A stretch of DNA of 64,000 nucleotides from a virus, in the IMG/VR virus record IMGVR_UViG_3300036761_003779, positions 1 through 64,000 of that record. One strand, written 5' to 3'. The translations under genes and the position numbers were made by a program. Shown here in pieces: positions 45,176-54,594 of this stretch. How positions within the stretch are numbered: the stretch's first letter is position 1; each line of letters begins with the position of its first letter. Under the pieces are notes generated by a model. The model made no database searches. It was not told where the DNA came from and saw only the letters and a program-made list of their open reading frames with translations.

Positions 45176-45431
45176 CGAGCGCCTCCAGTCTCGTCTTCTT
45201 CCACTCCGCGATGTCACGGATCTCCGCCTCCAGCTCCCGGGCAACCCGCTCCGTCGCCTCCCGCCCCCGCTTCTCCGCGGCCGCCTCCGCCTCCAGGCGG
45301 GTCCGCTCGGAGTCGATCAGGCCGGCGCGGTCCACCGCCGGCGCCGCCTTCTTCCGGAGGAGAAGCCAAAGGCCGAGGAGCACCAGGCCCACGGCCCCGC
45401 CGCCCAGGAGCATCCAGCCCCACCAGGGCAT
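45057..45431 (-). CDS. Putative inner-membrane spanin-like protein, 124 aa
   Basis: A 124-residue protein: an N-terminal transmembrane helix (WGWMLLGGGAVGLVLLGLWL), a basic patch, then a long coiled coil (ERTRLEAEAAAEKRGREATE onward) and a helical end. This is i-spanin (Rz) topology, and the downstream gene starts inside its 3' end in another frame. Part of its coiled-coil DNA recurs at the 3' end of the holin-like gene at 45433-46134. ATG two bases before the preceding gene's stop region. Confidence 0.55.
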   Translation of the reverse strand: MPWWGWMLLGGGAVGLVLLGLWLLLRKKAAPAVDRAGLIDSERTRLEAEAAAEKRGREATERVARELEAEIRDIAEWKKTRLEALDADNAQKYRDMAGDPDALLRRLDEILGGALGRGDPTPRG

Positions 45432-45432
45432 C

Positions 45433-46134
45433 TCAGCCCTCCTTCTTGGCCGGCGCGGCCGCCGGCTGGGTGGCCGGGAACATCGCCACCTTTTCCGCGA
45501 TGTCACGGATCTCCGCCTCCCGCCCCCGCTTCTCCGCGGCCGCCTCCGCCGCCGGCGTCGCCTTCGGGACCGCCGGCGCGGCGACCGCCATCGCGGACTC
45601 CGCCTCCGGGATCTTGGCCAGGATGAGGGCGCGGAGCTTCTCCTTGGCCTTCTCGGACCCCATCAGCTTGGCGTCCACGCTCCGGATCAGGTCGAAGGCC
45701 CACTCCTCCTTCTGCGCGCCCGTGCTCTTAGGCTTCCCCTCCCCGAGGGCGGTCGACGCCTTCTTCTCCGCGTACAGCGCCGCCTTCCCGGCCAGGCTGT
45801 CTAGAGTCGCCAGGTCCACCTTGATCCCCAGCTTCCGCAGGAGCAGGAACCCGAGCGCGGAGATGACCGGGACGAAGATGGCGAGCGCCGCGATCAGGAG
45901 GTCCACGAGGAGGGACTGCCACCAGCTCTGCTCCCCGGCCGCCTTGGGCGCCTCCGCCGCCGGCGTCGCCTTCGGGACCGCCGGCGCGGCCGCCGGCTGG
46001 GTGGCCGGGATCATCGCCACCTTTCCCTCGACCTTCAGTACCGCCGCCGGCTTGGCATCCGGCGCCGCGTTGGCCGCCGGCGCCGCGGCGATAAGGAGGG
46101 ACAGAATGGTCAGGACTACCAGCTTGCGTCTCAT
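45433..46134 (-). CDS. LLH-type holin-like membrane protein, 233 aa
   Basis: A signal-like N-terminus (MRRKLVVLTILSLLIAAAPA) is followed by an Ala/Pro linker, a transmembrane helix (LLVDLLIAALAIFVPVISAL) and LDSLAGKAALYAEKKASTAL with K and E spacing like the Holin_LLH family, which permeabilises the inner membrane for endolysin release. The C-terminal 60 residues repeat earlier parts: VAMIPATQPAAAPA recurs as VAMFPATQPAAAPA, and AAAEKRGREAEIRDIAE copies the next gene. ATG with AAGGAGAACTCGC upstream. The recognisable endolysin lies 40 kb away. Confidence 0.5.
   Translation of the reverse strand: MRRKLVVLTILSLLIAAAPAANAAPDAKPAAVLKVEGKVAMIPATQPAAAPAVPKATPAAEAPKAAGEQSWWQSLLVDLLIAALAIFVPVISALGFLLLRKLGIKVDLATLDSLAGKAALYAEKKASTALGEGKPKSTGAQKEEWAFDLIRSVDAKLMGSEKAKEKLRALILAKIPEAESAMAVAAPAVPKATPAAEAAAEKRGREAEIRDIAEKVAMFPATQPAAAPAKKEG
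45450..45582. repeat. Patchwork direct repeats within the holin-like gene
   Basis: 45450-45493 repeats 45981-46024 with one mismatch. 45541-45582 repeats 45949-45990 exactly. Between them, segments at about 45496-45549 repeat pieces of 45206-45290 in the downstream gene. The 3' end of the holin-like gene is therefore made of copied local patches. Confidence 0.8.
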
Positions 46135-46157
46135 GCGAGTTCTCCTTGTCTGGGGGT

Positions 46158-46391
46158 TCATGTCGACTCCCCGTAGGGCGGGTTGGGGGAGAGGTCTGCC
46201 TCGGCAAACGCCGTCCGGTCCTCCACCAGCCCGCGCCGGTTCTCCGCGTCCTTGACGTACTCGACCGTGACCCCGCGCCGGCACTGCGCGACGATGGTCA
46301 CTGCATGGCCCGTCAAGAGCGGGTCGTCTCCGAGGACTGGGGGGTCCCCGGTCCAGCGCTTCACGTTCACGTCCTTGCTCAGTGCGGCCAT
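46158..46391 (-). CDS. Hypothetical protein, 77 aa
   Basis: A 77-residue protein (MAALSKDVNVKRWTGDPPVL) with no recognised family; beta-rich by eye, possibly a small capsid or tail accessory protein. ATG with AGGAGGTGGCCAT upstream. It lies between the lysis-like genes and the tail genes. Confidence 0.62.
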   Translation of the reverse strand: MAALSKDVNVKRWTGDPPVLGDDPLLTGHAVTIVAQCRRGVTVEYVKDAENRRGLVEDRTAFAEADLSPNPPYGEST

Positions 46392-46405
46392 ATGGCCACC
46401 TCCTC

Positions 46406-46693
46406 TCAGGTCACGTCGCCGTTGAAGGCGGTCCACTCCCAGAGCTTCACCCCGCCGCTCCAGCCCGACACGGGCGCGTAGATGGAGATCGGCGGGTCCC
46501 AGGTCAGGTGTTTCCCCGCCTTCTTGAAATGAGCCGGGTGCGCCGGAACGCCCTTCAGCCGGACCTCGTAGTCGTCCGGGAGGTCGTCCTTCACCGTGTG
46601 TTTGACCACCGTCCCGCGCTGCCCATGTCTCGTGGACTTCCCCGGCCCCGCCTCGAGGACCCGGGCGTCCAGCGCCTTCTCCGGCCTTGCCAT
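46406..46693 (-). CDS. Hypothetical protein, 95 aa
   Basis: A 95-residue protein, MARPEKALDARVLEAGPGKS at the start and GWSGGVKLWEWTAFNGDVT at the end. No recognised family; composition suggests a small structural protein. ATG with AAGGAGTAGACAG upstream, five bases before the large tail gene's stop. Probably coexpressed with it. Confidence 0.62.
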   Translation of the reverse strand: MARPEKALDARVLEAGPGKSTRHGQRGTVVKHTVKDDLPDDYEVRLKGVPAHPAHFKKAGKHLTWDPPISIYAPVSGWSGGVKLWEWTAFNGDVT

Positions 46694-46697
46694 CTGT

Positions 46698-49211
46698 CTA
46701 CTCCTTCGGCCCGGCAACGATGATCTCGTCCCAGACCTCCATGTGGTCTACCTCGAAGCGGCGGACGTTCGTCCCCAGGACGCCGACCTGGCTCACGTGG
46801 AGGAAGGGCTGAACCCGCTTGTCCAGCCAGTCGGAGGCGCCCAGGCCGGCGAGACGGATATTCAGGGCGCTCACGGAGGACATCCCGGTCATCCAGTAGC
46901 TGATCGAGTTGACGGAGGTGTCCACCTCGAAGTAGAACTCCAGCCAGCCGGAGTCGTTGTTCGTGTTCCCGGAGGAGTCGAAGGTGGCCGCCGGTGCGCT
47001 GTTGTCGACCGGCCCGCCGGTTGAGCAGCGGGAGAACAGCTCCCAGTTCGCGCCGACGTTAGCGGTGTCATAGACCCGGAACTGGATGCACTCCGTTGTG
47101 GTCAGGCTGTTGAAGATCCCGAGCCCGTACCAGACGCACTGGTTGACCTGAATGGGGCGCGCCCGGGCGTAGAAGCGGAGCCGGCGGTAAACCGCCCCGG
47201 AGGTCCGGAGGATCCAGCAAGCCGGCCCCTCCCAGGAGAGCCCGTCCCCGGAGGCAATCCCCGCCGTGTCGATGTGGAGGATGTCCCCCTGACCCTGCAT
47301 CCCGGTGCCAAAGATGTTCGTGTCGTTGAAGGAGGACGTCCCGCCGTTCCCCCAGGTTCGCGCCCACCACCGCTCGCTCCCCGGGAGCCCGATGGCCGAC
47401 TCCGCGTAGTCGAAGCGGTCGACGAAGCGGTGGACGTCCGCCATCCGGCCGAAGGGCGTCCAGCGCATGATCTCCGTCCCGCGCTCGTCGAAGAGCCCAA
47501 CCTGCCGGGTGGAGGGCTTCCCGAAGATGGGACCACTCGTCTGCTGCATTGGCTTGACGTTGAGCGCGTACTTGTCCGCCGCGCCCGACCCCTGAACCAG
47601 GGTCCGGAGGTCCAGGCCGCACTTCGTGTGAACCCCGGACTCCGCACCCACCGTCCCGATCCACTGCCCCAGTTGGAGGCGGCCACCCGGGCTCCCGTAG
47701 GCGGGCGCGTCGAAGTCGAGGCTCAGGAGGTCCCGCTGGTCCATCATCCCGGTCGTTGAGCTGATCCGGTTGTTCTTGGCGTTGACTAGCTTCCCGTAGC
47801 CGCGGCTCGGGGCAAGTGTGAGCATCGGCGTGCTGCTCCCGTTCCCGTCGATCCCGGGGAGGAGGAGCCCGAGCCAGTGGAGGATCGTCGAGGGTGCCGC
47901 GGAGGGCAGACCGTTGGAGAAGACCATGCGCGGCTGCATCACGGAAGCGACCTGACCGGTGAGTGCCGGCCAGGCCGGGGTGACTCCCGTCTGGAAGTCC
48001 CGGCATGCGACGGTGTTCGCCCCGACGCTGACGAAGGCGTACACGCCCGCGTAGGCGCCCGTCTTGAGCCAAATGAACTGAACGTCCTTGTCCAGGTACC
48101 AGGCCAACGGGTTGGCGGAGGCGAAGGTGATCGTGTCCCCGGAGATGCTGCAGTTCTCGTTCCGGATCCCCCCGAACTCCTGGCAGAGCAGGAGCGGGAC
48201 GGAGGAGACGTCCCCCATGAGGACCTCCAGGCTGAGCTGGAAGTAGTCGGTGCTGGCGAGCCGGCTGAGTCGGAGCTGCGCATTGTGGAGGTCGTCCGGT
48301 CCGGCGGAATCCGTGTTCATCTCCACCGCGCCGGCGTCCACCTCGATGGCGCGTCCGGAGCCCGCGGAGCCCGTACCGTCGTAGGCCAGGTCGAGGGTCG
48401 GCGGCATGAGGCCTGCCGTCACGTCGATCTGCCCCGCCGTGCTGAAGGCCACCGGCGTCCCGCCGGCACCCACGCCCGTCACCGAGCCGAGGTAGACGTA
48501 GGGATCCGTCACGCTCAGGTCCGTGTTCCTCCGGACCGTCACCCCGGTGGCCGCCGCCGTATAGTCGGTGGCCAGGACGGAGGCGGAGCCGCTCCCCTGC
48601 CCGAGGAGCCCGGTCGTCACGACCACGTTTTGTCCGCCGGTCCACTGCACCGGGAGGTCCCGCTCGATGGCAACGTCCTCCTCCACGGTCTTCGGGGAGT
48701 TCAGCCACACCGTGACCTTCCGGCCGGCGTGGGAGACCCCGGACTCGAAGAGGGCGTCCACCACGAAGCGGAGCGTCCCGGCCACCTCCGTTACGCTGTT
48801 CGGGTTCCCGGAGAGCCCGATCCGGTCCTCCAGCATGTCGTAGTCGAGGAGCCCGGTCCGCGGGTTCCGGTCGATCCCCGTCGGGGTGAGGCAATGCCGC
48901 ACGGCCGCGTAGTAGGTGACCCCCACCGTGTTCTGGAACTGGATCCCCGTCGCGTCCCCGGACGCGAGGGTGAGGATCAGGACGTGCCCCTCCCCGTCGA
49001 GGCACTCGACCGGGAGCGCGTCCACCTTGAACTTGTCCGCCCCGTCCGCGGAGAGGGTGGCGGTCCCGAAGACCCCGCGGCGGCCGCCAACCACCCGGTG
49101 GAGGGTCTCGTACAGCTCCTCTGCCAGGTAGTCAAAGAAGGTGTCCTTGAACCGCGTCTGCGGGAGGTGCCGCTTGTCCGCGAAGTTTGTCCTGAGGTTC
49201 CCGGTTGGCAT
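46698..49211 (-). CDS. Large virion protein, probable baseplate or fibre component, 837 aa
   Basis: An 837-residue protein with no family I can name. The N-terminal 100 residues (FKDTFFDYLAEELYETLHRV, then beta strands) suggest an attachment domain. The rest is rich in Thr, Ser, Gly and Val, as in adhesive tail proteins. The C-terminal 200 residues (RRLRFYARARPIQVNQCVW, SGWLEFYFEVDTSVNSISYW) look like a jelly-roll carbohydrate-binding fold. It sits directly after the P2 gpI-like gene. ATG with AAGGAGAAGAC upstream. Confidence 0.62.
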   Translation of the reverse strand: MPTGNLRTNFADKRHLPQTRFKDTFFDYLAEELYETLHRVVGGRRGVFGTATLSADGADKFKVDALPVECLDGEGHVLILTLASGDATGIQFQNTVGVTYYAAVRHCLTPTGIDRNPRTGLLDYDMLEDRIGLSGNPNSVTEVAGTLRFVVDALFESGVSHAGRKVTVWLNSPKTVEEDVAIERDLPVQWTGGQNVVVTTGLLGQGSGSASVLATDYTAAATGVTVRRNTDLSVTDPYVYLGSVTGVGAGGTPVAFSTAGQIDVTAGLMPPTLDLAYDGTGSAGSGRAIEVDAGAVEMNTDSAGPDDLHNAQLRLSRLASTDYFQLSLEVLMGDVSSVPLLLCQEFGGIRNENCSISGDTITFASANPLAWYLDKDVQFIWLKTGAYAGVYAFVSVGANTVACRDFQTGVTPAWPALTGQVASVMQPRMVFSNGLPSAAPSTILHWLGLLLPGIDGNGSSTPMLTLAPSRGYGKLVNAKNNRISSTTGMMDQRDLLSLDFDAPAYGSPGGRLQLGQWIGTVGAESGVHTKCGLDLRTLVQGSGAADKYALNVKPMQQTSGPIFGKPSTRQVGLFDERGTEIMRWTPFGRMADVHRFVDRFDYAESAIGLPGSERWWARTWGNGGTSSFNDTNIFGTGMQGQGDILHIDTAGIASGDGLSWEGPACWILRTSGAVYRRLRFYARARPIQVNQCVWYGLGIFNSLTTTECIQFRVYDTANVGANWELFSRCSTGGPVDNSAPAATFDSSGNTNNDSGWLEFYFEVDTSVNSISYWMTGMSSVSALNIRLAGLGASDWLDKRVQPFLHVSQVGVLGTNVRRFEVDHMEVWDEIIVAGPKE

Positions 49212-49220
49212 GTCTTCTCC

Positions 49221-50756
49221 TTATGACGGCCCGCCGCCCGTCCCGTAGATCCCGATGGACATCTCCGGGCCGATCCGGACGGACTCGAGTGGGTGCCGGA
49301 ACATCTCCACGTAGGTAGCCGTGAGACGCTGGGACGTCCCGGCGGCCAGCTCCAGGCACCCGGAGACCAGAGCGGAGTCCGTGACCTCCCCCAGGTGCTT
49401 CCCGTCCAGCTCCGCCTGGATGAGGTTCCCGCCACCGCTGACCGGGGTCACGTCCACGGCAAAGGTGTAGTTCAGGTCGAAGTGGAAGACCGGGAGCGGG
49501 ACCGTCAGGAGGGAGGTCCGCGCGCCGGCCAGGACCCGATCGACCGTCACGGTGGCGCCGACCCCGCCCGTGGCGGTGAGGCGCAGCGCGTAGAAGTTGG
49601 AGGCGTCCTGGTGGTAAAAGCGGAACTCCCCCCAGCGCCCGACCACGTTCATCCCCAGCCGGAACCGCGCCAGGGCGTAGTAGTTGACCCAGGTCCCGGA
49701 GTTGTCCCGATCCACCCGGATCACGGAGTCCTCGACGCCGCTCAGGAGCTGGACCTCCCCCGCGTCCTGGTCCGAGGTCGCCTCCCCGGAGACAACGGTC
49801 CAGTCGAAGGTCCGCCGGAAGGAGTCCAGGAAGGTCACGTATCGGATGAAGATCCGCTCATTGGCCGAGCGGAGGACCCGGGTCAGGTTCTCGACCAGCT
49901 CCCGGTTCAGGTCCCCGTTGTCCGGGACCCGGAGGTCCGAGCAGTACTCGTCCGGGTCCACGCCCACCCGGTAGCTGTTCTCGAAGAGGGGCTCGCCCCC
50001 GGGCGCCAGGCCCAGTGCGACGGAGGGCGTGCTGACCTTGTTCTCCAGGGTCAGCGGATCCCAGTAGGAGGTGAGCGTGGCCACCACCCCCCGGGTCGTC
50101 AGACAGGTGACGCGGACCCGATGTGGGACCGCTTCCCCGCTCCCCAGGAGCCCGTTCACGCTGAAGTGGATTAGCCCGGGTCCGACCACCGTGACCTCGT
50201 CCGGCGGGATGGAGACCTCCATCCCCGGCGCGTCGATGAGCCACGGGTCCACGTCCGGGATCTCCTCGAAGCCCAGCTCCGCGGAGTCGACCAGGACCCT
50301 GAAGAGGAAGTAGTTGACGATCCGGACCTCCCCCACCATGACCGCCTCGAGGACCTCCTGGAGGCCCGCCTCCGTCCCCTTCCGCTTCCAGGTCCGGACG
50401 GCCATTGCGACGAGCCGCCGCAGCTCCGCCTCCGTGAGGTTCCCGGTGAGGTAGTCCAGGGTGGAGGTCAGGCCGACGAGCCACTTGACGTGCTTCAGCG
50501 CCGCCAGGGTGGTGTGCTCCACGTCGTAGAGGAGACGGAGGGTCTGAACCCGCTCGTACGTGTCCTCGAACTCGCTCTGCGCCGCCGCCAGCCAGCGGAG
50601 GATCAGCTCCCCTCCCTCCGCCTTGTCCGAGTCCCGGAGGGACTGGATGAGCATCATGTAGATGTCGTGCGGGAACGCCTCCGCCTCCATCGTCCGGTAG
50701 GCGATAAAGGAGATCGCGGAGGGGTCGATGGGATTGTTGACAAGGTCGGAGATCAT
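49221..50756 (-). CDS. P2 gpI-like tail/baseplate protein with C-terminal lectin-like part, 511 aa
   Basis: The N-terminal 170 residues resemble the P2 gpI tail-protein family (baseplate wedge periphery): LIQSLRDSDKAEGGELILRW, then YLTGNLTEAELRRLVAMAVR and TWKRKGTEAGLQEVLEAVMV. The C-terminal 200 residues (WVNYYALARFRLGMNVVGRW, FHFDLNYTFAVDVTPVSGGG) look like a LamG-type beta-sandwich. It probably links the baseplate to fibre proteins. ATG with TGAGGAGGGACGC upstream. Confidence 0.7.
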   Translation of the reverse strand: MISDLVNNPIDPSAISFIAYRTMEAEAFPHDIYMMLIQSLRDSDKAEGGELILRWLAAAQSEFEDTYERVQTLRLLYDVEHTTLAALKHVKWLVGLTSTLDYLTGNLTEAELRRLVAMAVRTWKRKGTEAGLQEVLEAVMVGEVRIVNYFLFRVLVDSAELGFEEIPDVDPWLIDAPGMEVSIPPDEVTVVGPGLIHFSVNGLLGSGEAVPHRVRVTCLTTRGVVATLTSYWDPLTLENKVSTPSVALGLAPGGEPLFENSYRVGVDPDEYCSDLRVPDNGDLNRELVENLTRVLRSANERIFIRYVTFLDSFRRTFDWTVVSGEATSDQDAGEVQLLSGVEDSVIRVDRDNSGTWVNYYALARFRLGMNVVGRWGEFRFYHQDASNFYALRLTATGGVGATVTVDRVLAGARTSLLTVPLPVFHFDLNYTFAVDVTPVSGGGNLIQAELDGKHLGEVTDSALVSGCLELAAGTSQRLTATYVEMFRHPLESVRIGPEMSIGIYGTGGGPS

Positions 50757-50766
50757 GCGTCCCTCC

Positions 50767-52155
50767 TCACGGCTCCGCCTTGACGGAGAGCTGGTACGAC
50801 GCTCCCAACGTCTGCGGCGTGGTGATCACCTTCACGCGGTCCGGGGCAATCCGCTCCACGATCTCCGCGCGGAGCCCGCCCGAGAAGACGTAGGCGGAGG
50901 GGTTGATGAGGTCCGCGTTGTCCGCCATCTCCCGGTCGAAGGCCACCTCCAGGGTCCGGGAGCTGGTGGCGACGACGGAGGTTACACGCGGGTGGGAGAC
51001 CACCGCCATGTAGTCCGAGAGCGCCCCCGTGATGGAGGCCCCGGTGACCGTCTCGAGGTCCCCGACCACCTCCAGTCGGTACGCCTCACCGTCCGTCGTG
51101 AGCGGGATGATCAGCCGCACCGTCGTGGAGTTGACGACCACCACCGCGGTCGGGTGGAAGACCCCGGCGGGGAGGCCAATGTACAGCGCTGTCAGCTCGT
51201 AGCTAAGTGGGTCCCGGAGGGCGTCCCCGGGCTCCCCGAGCAGCTCCATGGCGTAGGCAAAGTGGAGCGTGATCTCGCTGTCCCCCGTCTGATCCGTGGT
51301 GATAAACCCGGTGACGTTGAAGGTCTGGAAGGAGTAGACCGTCATGCCCGCGTTCGGGATCGGGGAGGCGTTGTCCTGCGCGGTTACGCGGACCCGACAG
51401 AGCATGTCCGGCTCGAACGGGACAACGTGCTCGATCCAGTAGCGGTAGCCGTTCGGGAGCGCGGTCCGCGAGGCCGGGTAGCCCGGCTGCTCCGCGTCGT
51501 TCTGCCAGATCGTCTCCCAGGTCCCGGCGCCGCGGTCCAGCTCGATCTTGGTGGCGTCGACGTTCACGCCCGTCTCATCGTCGACAACCTCCAGGATGAT
51601 GTCCGCGTCCAGGGCGACGATGGCCTGACCCGGATAGGGGTCCTGGTTCTGGAGCACCGGCGGGTCGATGTCCGGGTCGATGTCGATGGACGTGTCCGCC
51701 TGGAAGCCGGCAGCGAGGCCCCAGAACTCGTGGAGCGTCGAGGCGTCCGGGAGGTCCGTCCCGCCGACGGTGGTGAACTCCACCTGCGGCGTCGTCCCGT
51801 CCCCGCCCACGACCACGTGCCCGTAGGTGTCAGTCAGGTGCCGGACGAGGAGGGTATATTCCCGCGGCCGGACCGGGAACTCCTCCGTGACCAGGTCGAC
51901 CGTGGCGGAGTTGACCAGCTCAACCCAGAGGACGTACAGGCGCCGCCCGGTCTCCTTCTCCCGGAGGTGGTAGTTGTCCGGGTTCCCGATGAGGGAGGAG
52001 GCCGGGTCCACGCTCAGCGGCCACTCGAAGGTCACGCGGCAGCGGCAGGAGAGCCCCGTGGCGCTCGCCCCCGTGACCTCCGTCCCAACAGGCTCTATGC
52101 CCTCCGAGAGGGTGAGGACGTCCGCCCCGAAGGAAAAGGCGTTCACGATCCTCAT
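50767..52155 (-). CDS. Virion protein with Ig-like domains, 462 aa
   Basis: A 462-residue beta-rich protein with repeated Ig-like segments, for example DPDIDPPVLQNQDPYPGQAI to VVDDETGVNVDATKIELD (a typical bacterial Ig-like beta-strand set) and a C-terminal SsbA/Big_5-like part, VTSVVATSSRTLEVAFDREM. Such domains decorate phage tails and bind cell surfaces. The start is fixed by an ATGA overlap with the gene upstream. Function is inferred from composition and position. Confidence 0.65.
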   Translation of the reverse strand: MRIVNAFSFGADVLTLSEGIEPVGTEVTGASATGLSCRCRVTFEWPLSVDPASSLIGNPDNYHLREKETGRRLYVLWVELVNSATVDLVTEEFPVRPREYTLLVRHLTDTYGHVVVGGDGTTPQVEFTTVGGTDLPDASTLHEFWGLAAGFQADTSIDIDPDIDPPVLQNQDPYPGQAIVALDADIILEVVDDETGVNVDATKIELDRGAGTWETIWQNDAEQPGYPASRTALPNGYRYWIEHVVPFEPDMLCRVRVTAQDNASPIPNAGMTVYSFQTFNVTGFITTDQTGDSEITLHFAYAMELLGEPGDALRDPLSYELTALYIGLPAGVFHPTAVVVVNSTTVRLIIPLTTDGEAYRLEVVGDLETVTGASITGALSDYMAVVSHPRVTSVVATSSRTLEVAFDREMADNADLINPSAYVFSGGLRAEIVERIAPDRVKVITTPQTLGASYQLSVKAEP

Positions 52156-54593
52156 GAGAGCACCCCCAGCGCGTAGGTGTGCCGCGCGTCCTCGGTCAGA
52201 AGCCCCTCCGCCCAGACCGTGTGCGTGTTCAGGTGGATGACCACGACCCGGTTGACGGCCTGGCCCCAGTCAAGGTTGCAGACCAGGAACTCGTCAGAGC
52301 CGTCCCGCGCGTAGGCGATGGCGGAGACCGCCAGGAAGGGCGGGAGGATGTCGTGGTTGGACCCGGGCTTGTAGACCGGGCAGCCGTACTCGAACGCCCA
52401 CGCCCCGGGCCACTCCGAGACGTAGATCCCGTCGTCCGTGGCCACGTACAGCCGCGTGGGGGAGGGGCGGAGGGCCAGCCGCCACTGGGCCACGTACGAG
52501 GCCGGGTAGTGCGGCCACTCCTTCATGTACTGCGTGGCAAACGGGAAGCCGTCGAAGCCCGCCTCCCAGGCGGTCTTGGGGGCGGAGCGGATCCTCCGCG
52601 TGCTTGTCTCGATCCAGAGGACCTGTCCGGAGGGGTCGAAGGCGCACCACTCCACGCCGTCCTCGTCCACGGAGTAGGTGCTCTCCGGGTTCGGGGCGGC
52701 CGCCAGGAAGTTGCCGGGCTTCGAGCGGAAGATCTCCAGGCCGAGGCCGCCGCCCACCGCCCAGTGAAGGTAGCCCCCGGAGTCCTCCTGGTCGTAGAGC
52801 GCGACGGAGTTGCTCCCGTAGGTCTTCACCGCCCAGTCGTCGTAGTCCCCCTGGTACCCCTTCCCGGCGTTTCGGTGGACCAGCGCCCCGGAGGCGTGCT
52901 GGCTCCCGCAGTAGAAGCCCCCGCAGATCGTCGAGGCCGCCAGCCGGTGAATCCGCGCCCGGTCCAGGCGGAAGTCGATGAGGATGGCCCCACCCTCGAC
53001 CGTCCAGGAGCAGCCCACGCTGTAGGAGATCAGGAGGACCCCGTTGCACCACGCGACCCGGTGGACGTAAGGGCTCGAGCCGTCGTGGAGGAGGTTGTTC
53101 GTCCCCCGGTTGAAGCCCATCCAGAGCTTCTTCGCCGCCGCGTCCATCAGCTCGATGGAGGTGGCGGTTGTCAGCACGGCCAGCTCCGCCGGCATGTCCG
53201 CCAGGAGGCCGCGCTCCGCGCCCGCGACCGCCCCCTCCCGGTACCAGCCGGCCCGGTTGGACGTCAGGCCGGAGTTGATGGCGAAGCTCGAGAACTTCAC
53301 GGAGCCCGTCCGGGAGGCGGACCCATCCATCCCAAGGTGGACGTAGACGTCCCCCTGCAGCGACGCGTGGGTGTAGTTGCTCCCAACCTGGACCCACGTG
53401 GCGCCGCTCCAGCGGTAGCCGGAGAGCGTCCCGGCAACCCGGGTGATCCGCAGCTTCCCGGAGACGTCCGAGGTCGTGAAGGTCCCGAGGGAGACCCAGG
53501 TCCCGGACTGCTCCCGCGCCGCCTCGTAGCGCCCGCCGGAGACGTTCCCGCGCCGCTGGATCTGGAAGTCGTTCGACCCACCGGCGCCGCCCACGTTGGC
53601 GGCAACGAACATGATCGCGGTGATCTCGTCCCCGCTGACCGTGTAGGCGGCGAAGTCGGCCTGGATGTCGAAGTCCCCCGTCAGGAGGACCCACTTCAGG
53701 TCGGAGGTCACGCGCGCGGTCTGGTAGCCCCAGGCCGGCGTCCCAAGGTGCGTGAACGTCAGCTCCCCGTCCGCGGTCAGCGTCGCGGTCCCGTAGGCGT
53801 CCGACCACCCAAGCGGGTCCTCCCCCGGGAAGCGCCACGCCAGCCGGTTCTTCCCGCCCGCCATCGACCCGAAGCCGCCCGGCCCGCACTCCTCCCCGTG
53901 GTCGTAGAAGCGCCCGTTGCGTGCCGCCCCCGTGTGCCCGAGGCCCGGCGTCCCGAACGTCCCCCGCGTCGTGTCGACGAGGATGGCGTCGTAGTGCCAG
54001 GCCGCGTTCGCCGTCTCCCGCCCGTCCGCGTCGTAGATGTCGTCCCCCCAGTCCGAGAGCCCGGAGCCCGGGAGGGACAGCTCCCAGTTGAGGGTGTCCT
54101 CCGCCCCGCCGCGGTCCAGGGCGCCGAGGAGGACGCCCCGGCTCTCCCCCGCGACGGCGTCGTGGAGCAGGATCCGGTCCGCCGGGCGCGTGAACTCGAC
54201 CGCGCCCGCGAAGAGGTGGACCAGCCGGTCCTCCAGGCTCCCCGCCTGCGCGCTCTCGTCCGCCCGGGACATGAGCTGGTCGCCGAGCGTGAGCGGGTCC
54301 GCGCCCCAGAGCCGCGGCTGCCGCGGGTCGAGCCCGGGGTTAAGGAGCGCCGCCGCGTCGAAGGCCCCGGCCCCGGGGTCCGGGCCGCTCGGGGTCCCCG
54401 CCCCGTCGTCACCCGTCACGTCCAGCGGGCTCCGGCTCGCCCGCCCCGGAACGCGCTGGCCCATCCCGGCCGCCTGCCCGCCCACGCCCTCCGCGGCCGC
54501 CGGCCCGCCCGCGTCCGCCTGCTCCCCGGCGTCAAACGCCCCGCCGCCGGGGTAGGAGTTGGTGGGGAAGTTGTCTCGCTCTTGGTCCGCCAT
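52152..54593 (-). CDS. Large virion protein, 813 aa
   Basis: An 813-residue protein. The N-terminal 100 residues are Gly/Ala/Pro-rich and disordered (GGGAFDAGEQADAGGPAAAE). The middle (SDLKWVLLTGDFDIQADFAA onward) resembles a LamG/concanavalin-like sandwich, and the last 350 residues contain repeated beta-blade-like units (CAFDPSGQVLWIETSTRRI, RLYVATDDGIYVSEWPG) of a propeller. It is likely an adhesin or baseplate-attached protein. It is related in style to the gene upstream (54595-56322). The ATG lacks a strong ribosome-binding site. Confidence 0.62.
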   Translation of the reverse strand: MADQERDNFPTNSYPGGGAFDAGEQADAGGPAAAEGVGGQAAGMGQRVPGRASRSPLDVTGDDGAGTPSGPDPGAGAFDAAALLNPGLDPRQPRLWGADPLTLGDQLMSRADESAQAGSLEDRLVHLFAGAVEFTRPADRILLHDAVAGESRGVLLGALDRGGAEDTLNWELSLPGSGLSDWGDDIYDADGRETANAAWHYDAILVDTTRGTFGTPGLGHTGAARNGRFYDHGEECGPGGFGSMAGGKNRLAWRFPGEDPLGWSDAYGTATLTADGELTFTHLGTPAWGYQTARVTSDLKWVLLTGDFDIQADFAAYTVSGDEITAIMFVAANVGGAGGSNDFQIQRRGNVSGGRYEAAREQSGTWVSLGTFTTSDVSGKLRITRVAGTLSGYRWSGATWVQVGSNYTHASLQGDVYVHLGMDGSASRTGSVKFSSFAINSGLTSNRAGWYREGAVAGAERGLLADMPAELAVLTTATSIELMDAAAKKLWMGFNRGTNNLLHDGSSPYVHRVAWCNGVLLISYSVGCSWTVEGGAILIDFRLDRARIHRLAASTICGGFYCGSQHASGALVHRNAGKGYQGDYDDWAVKTYGSNSVALYDQEDSGGYLHWAVGGGLGLEIFRSKPGNFLAAAPNPESTYSVDEDGVEWCAFDPSGQVLWIETSTRRIRSAPKTAWEAGFDGFPFATQYMKEWPHYPASYVAQWRLALRPSPTRLYVATDDGIYVSEWPGAWAFEYGCPVYKPGSNHDILPPFLAVSAIAYARDGSDEFLVCNLDWGQAVNRVVVIHLNTHTVWAEGLLTEDARHTYALGVLS

Positions 54594-54594
54594 G

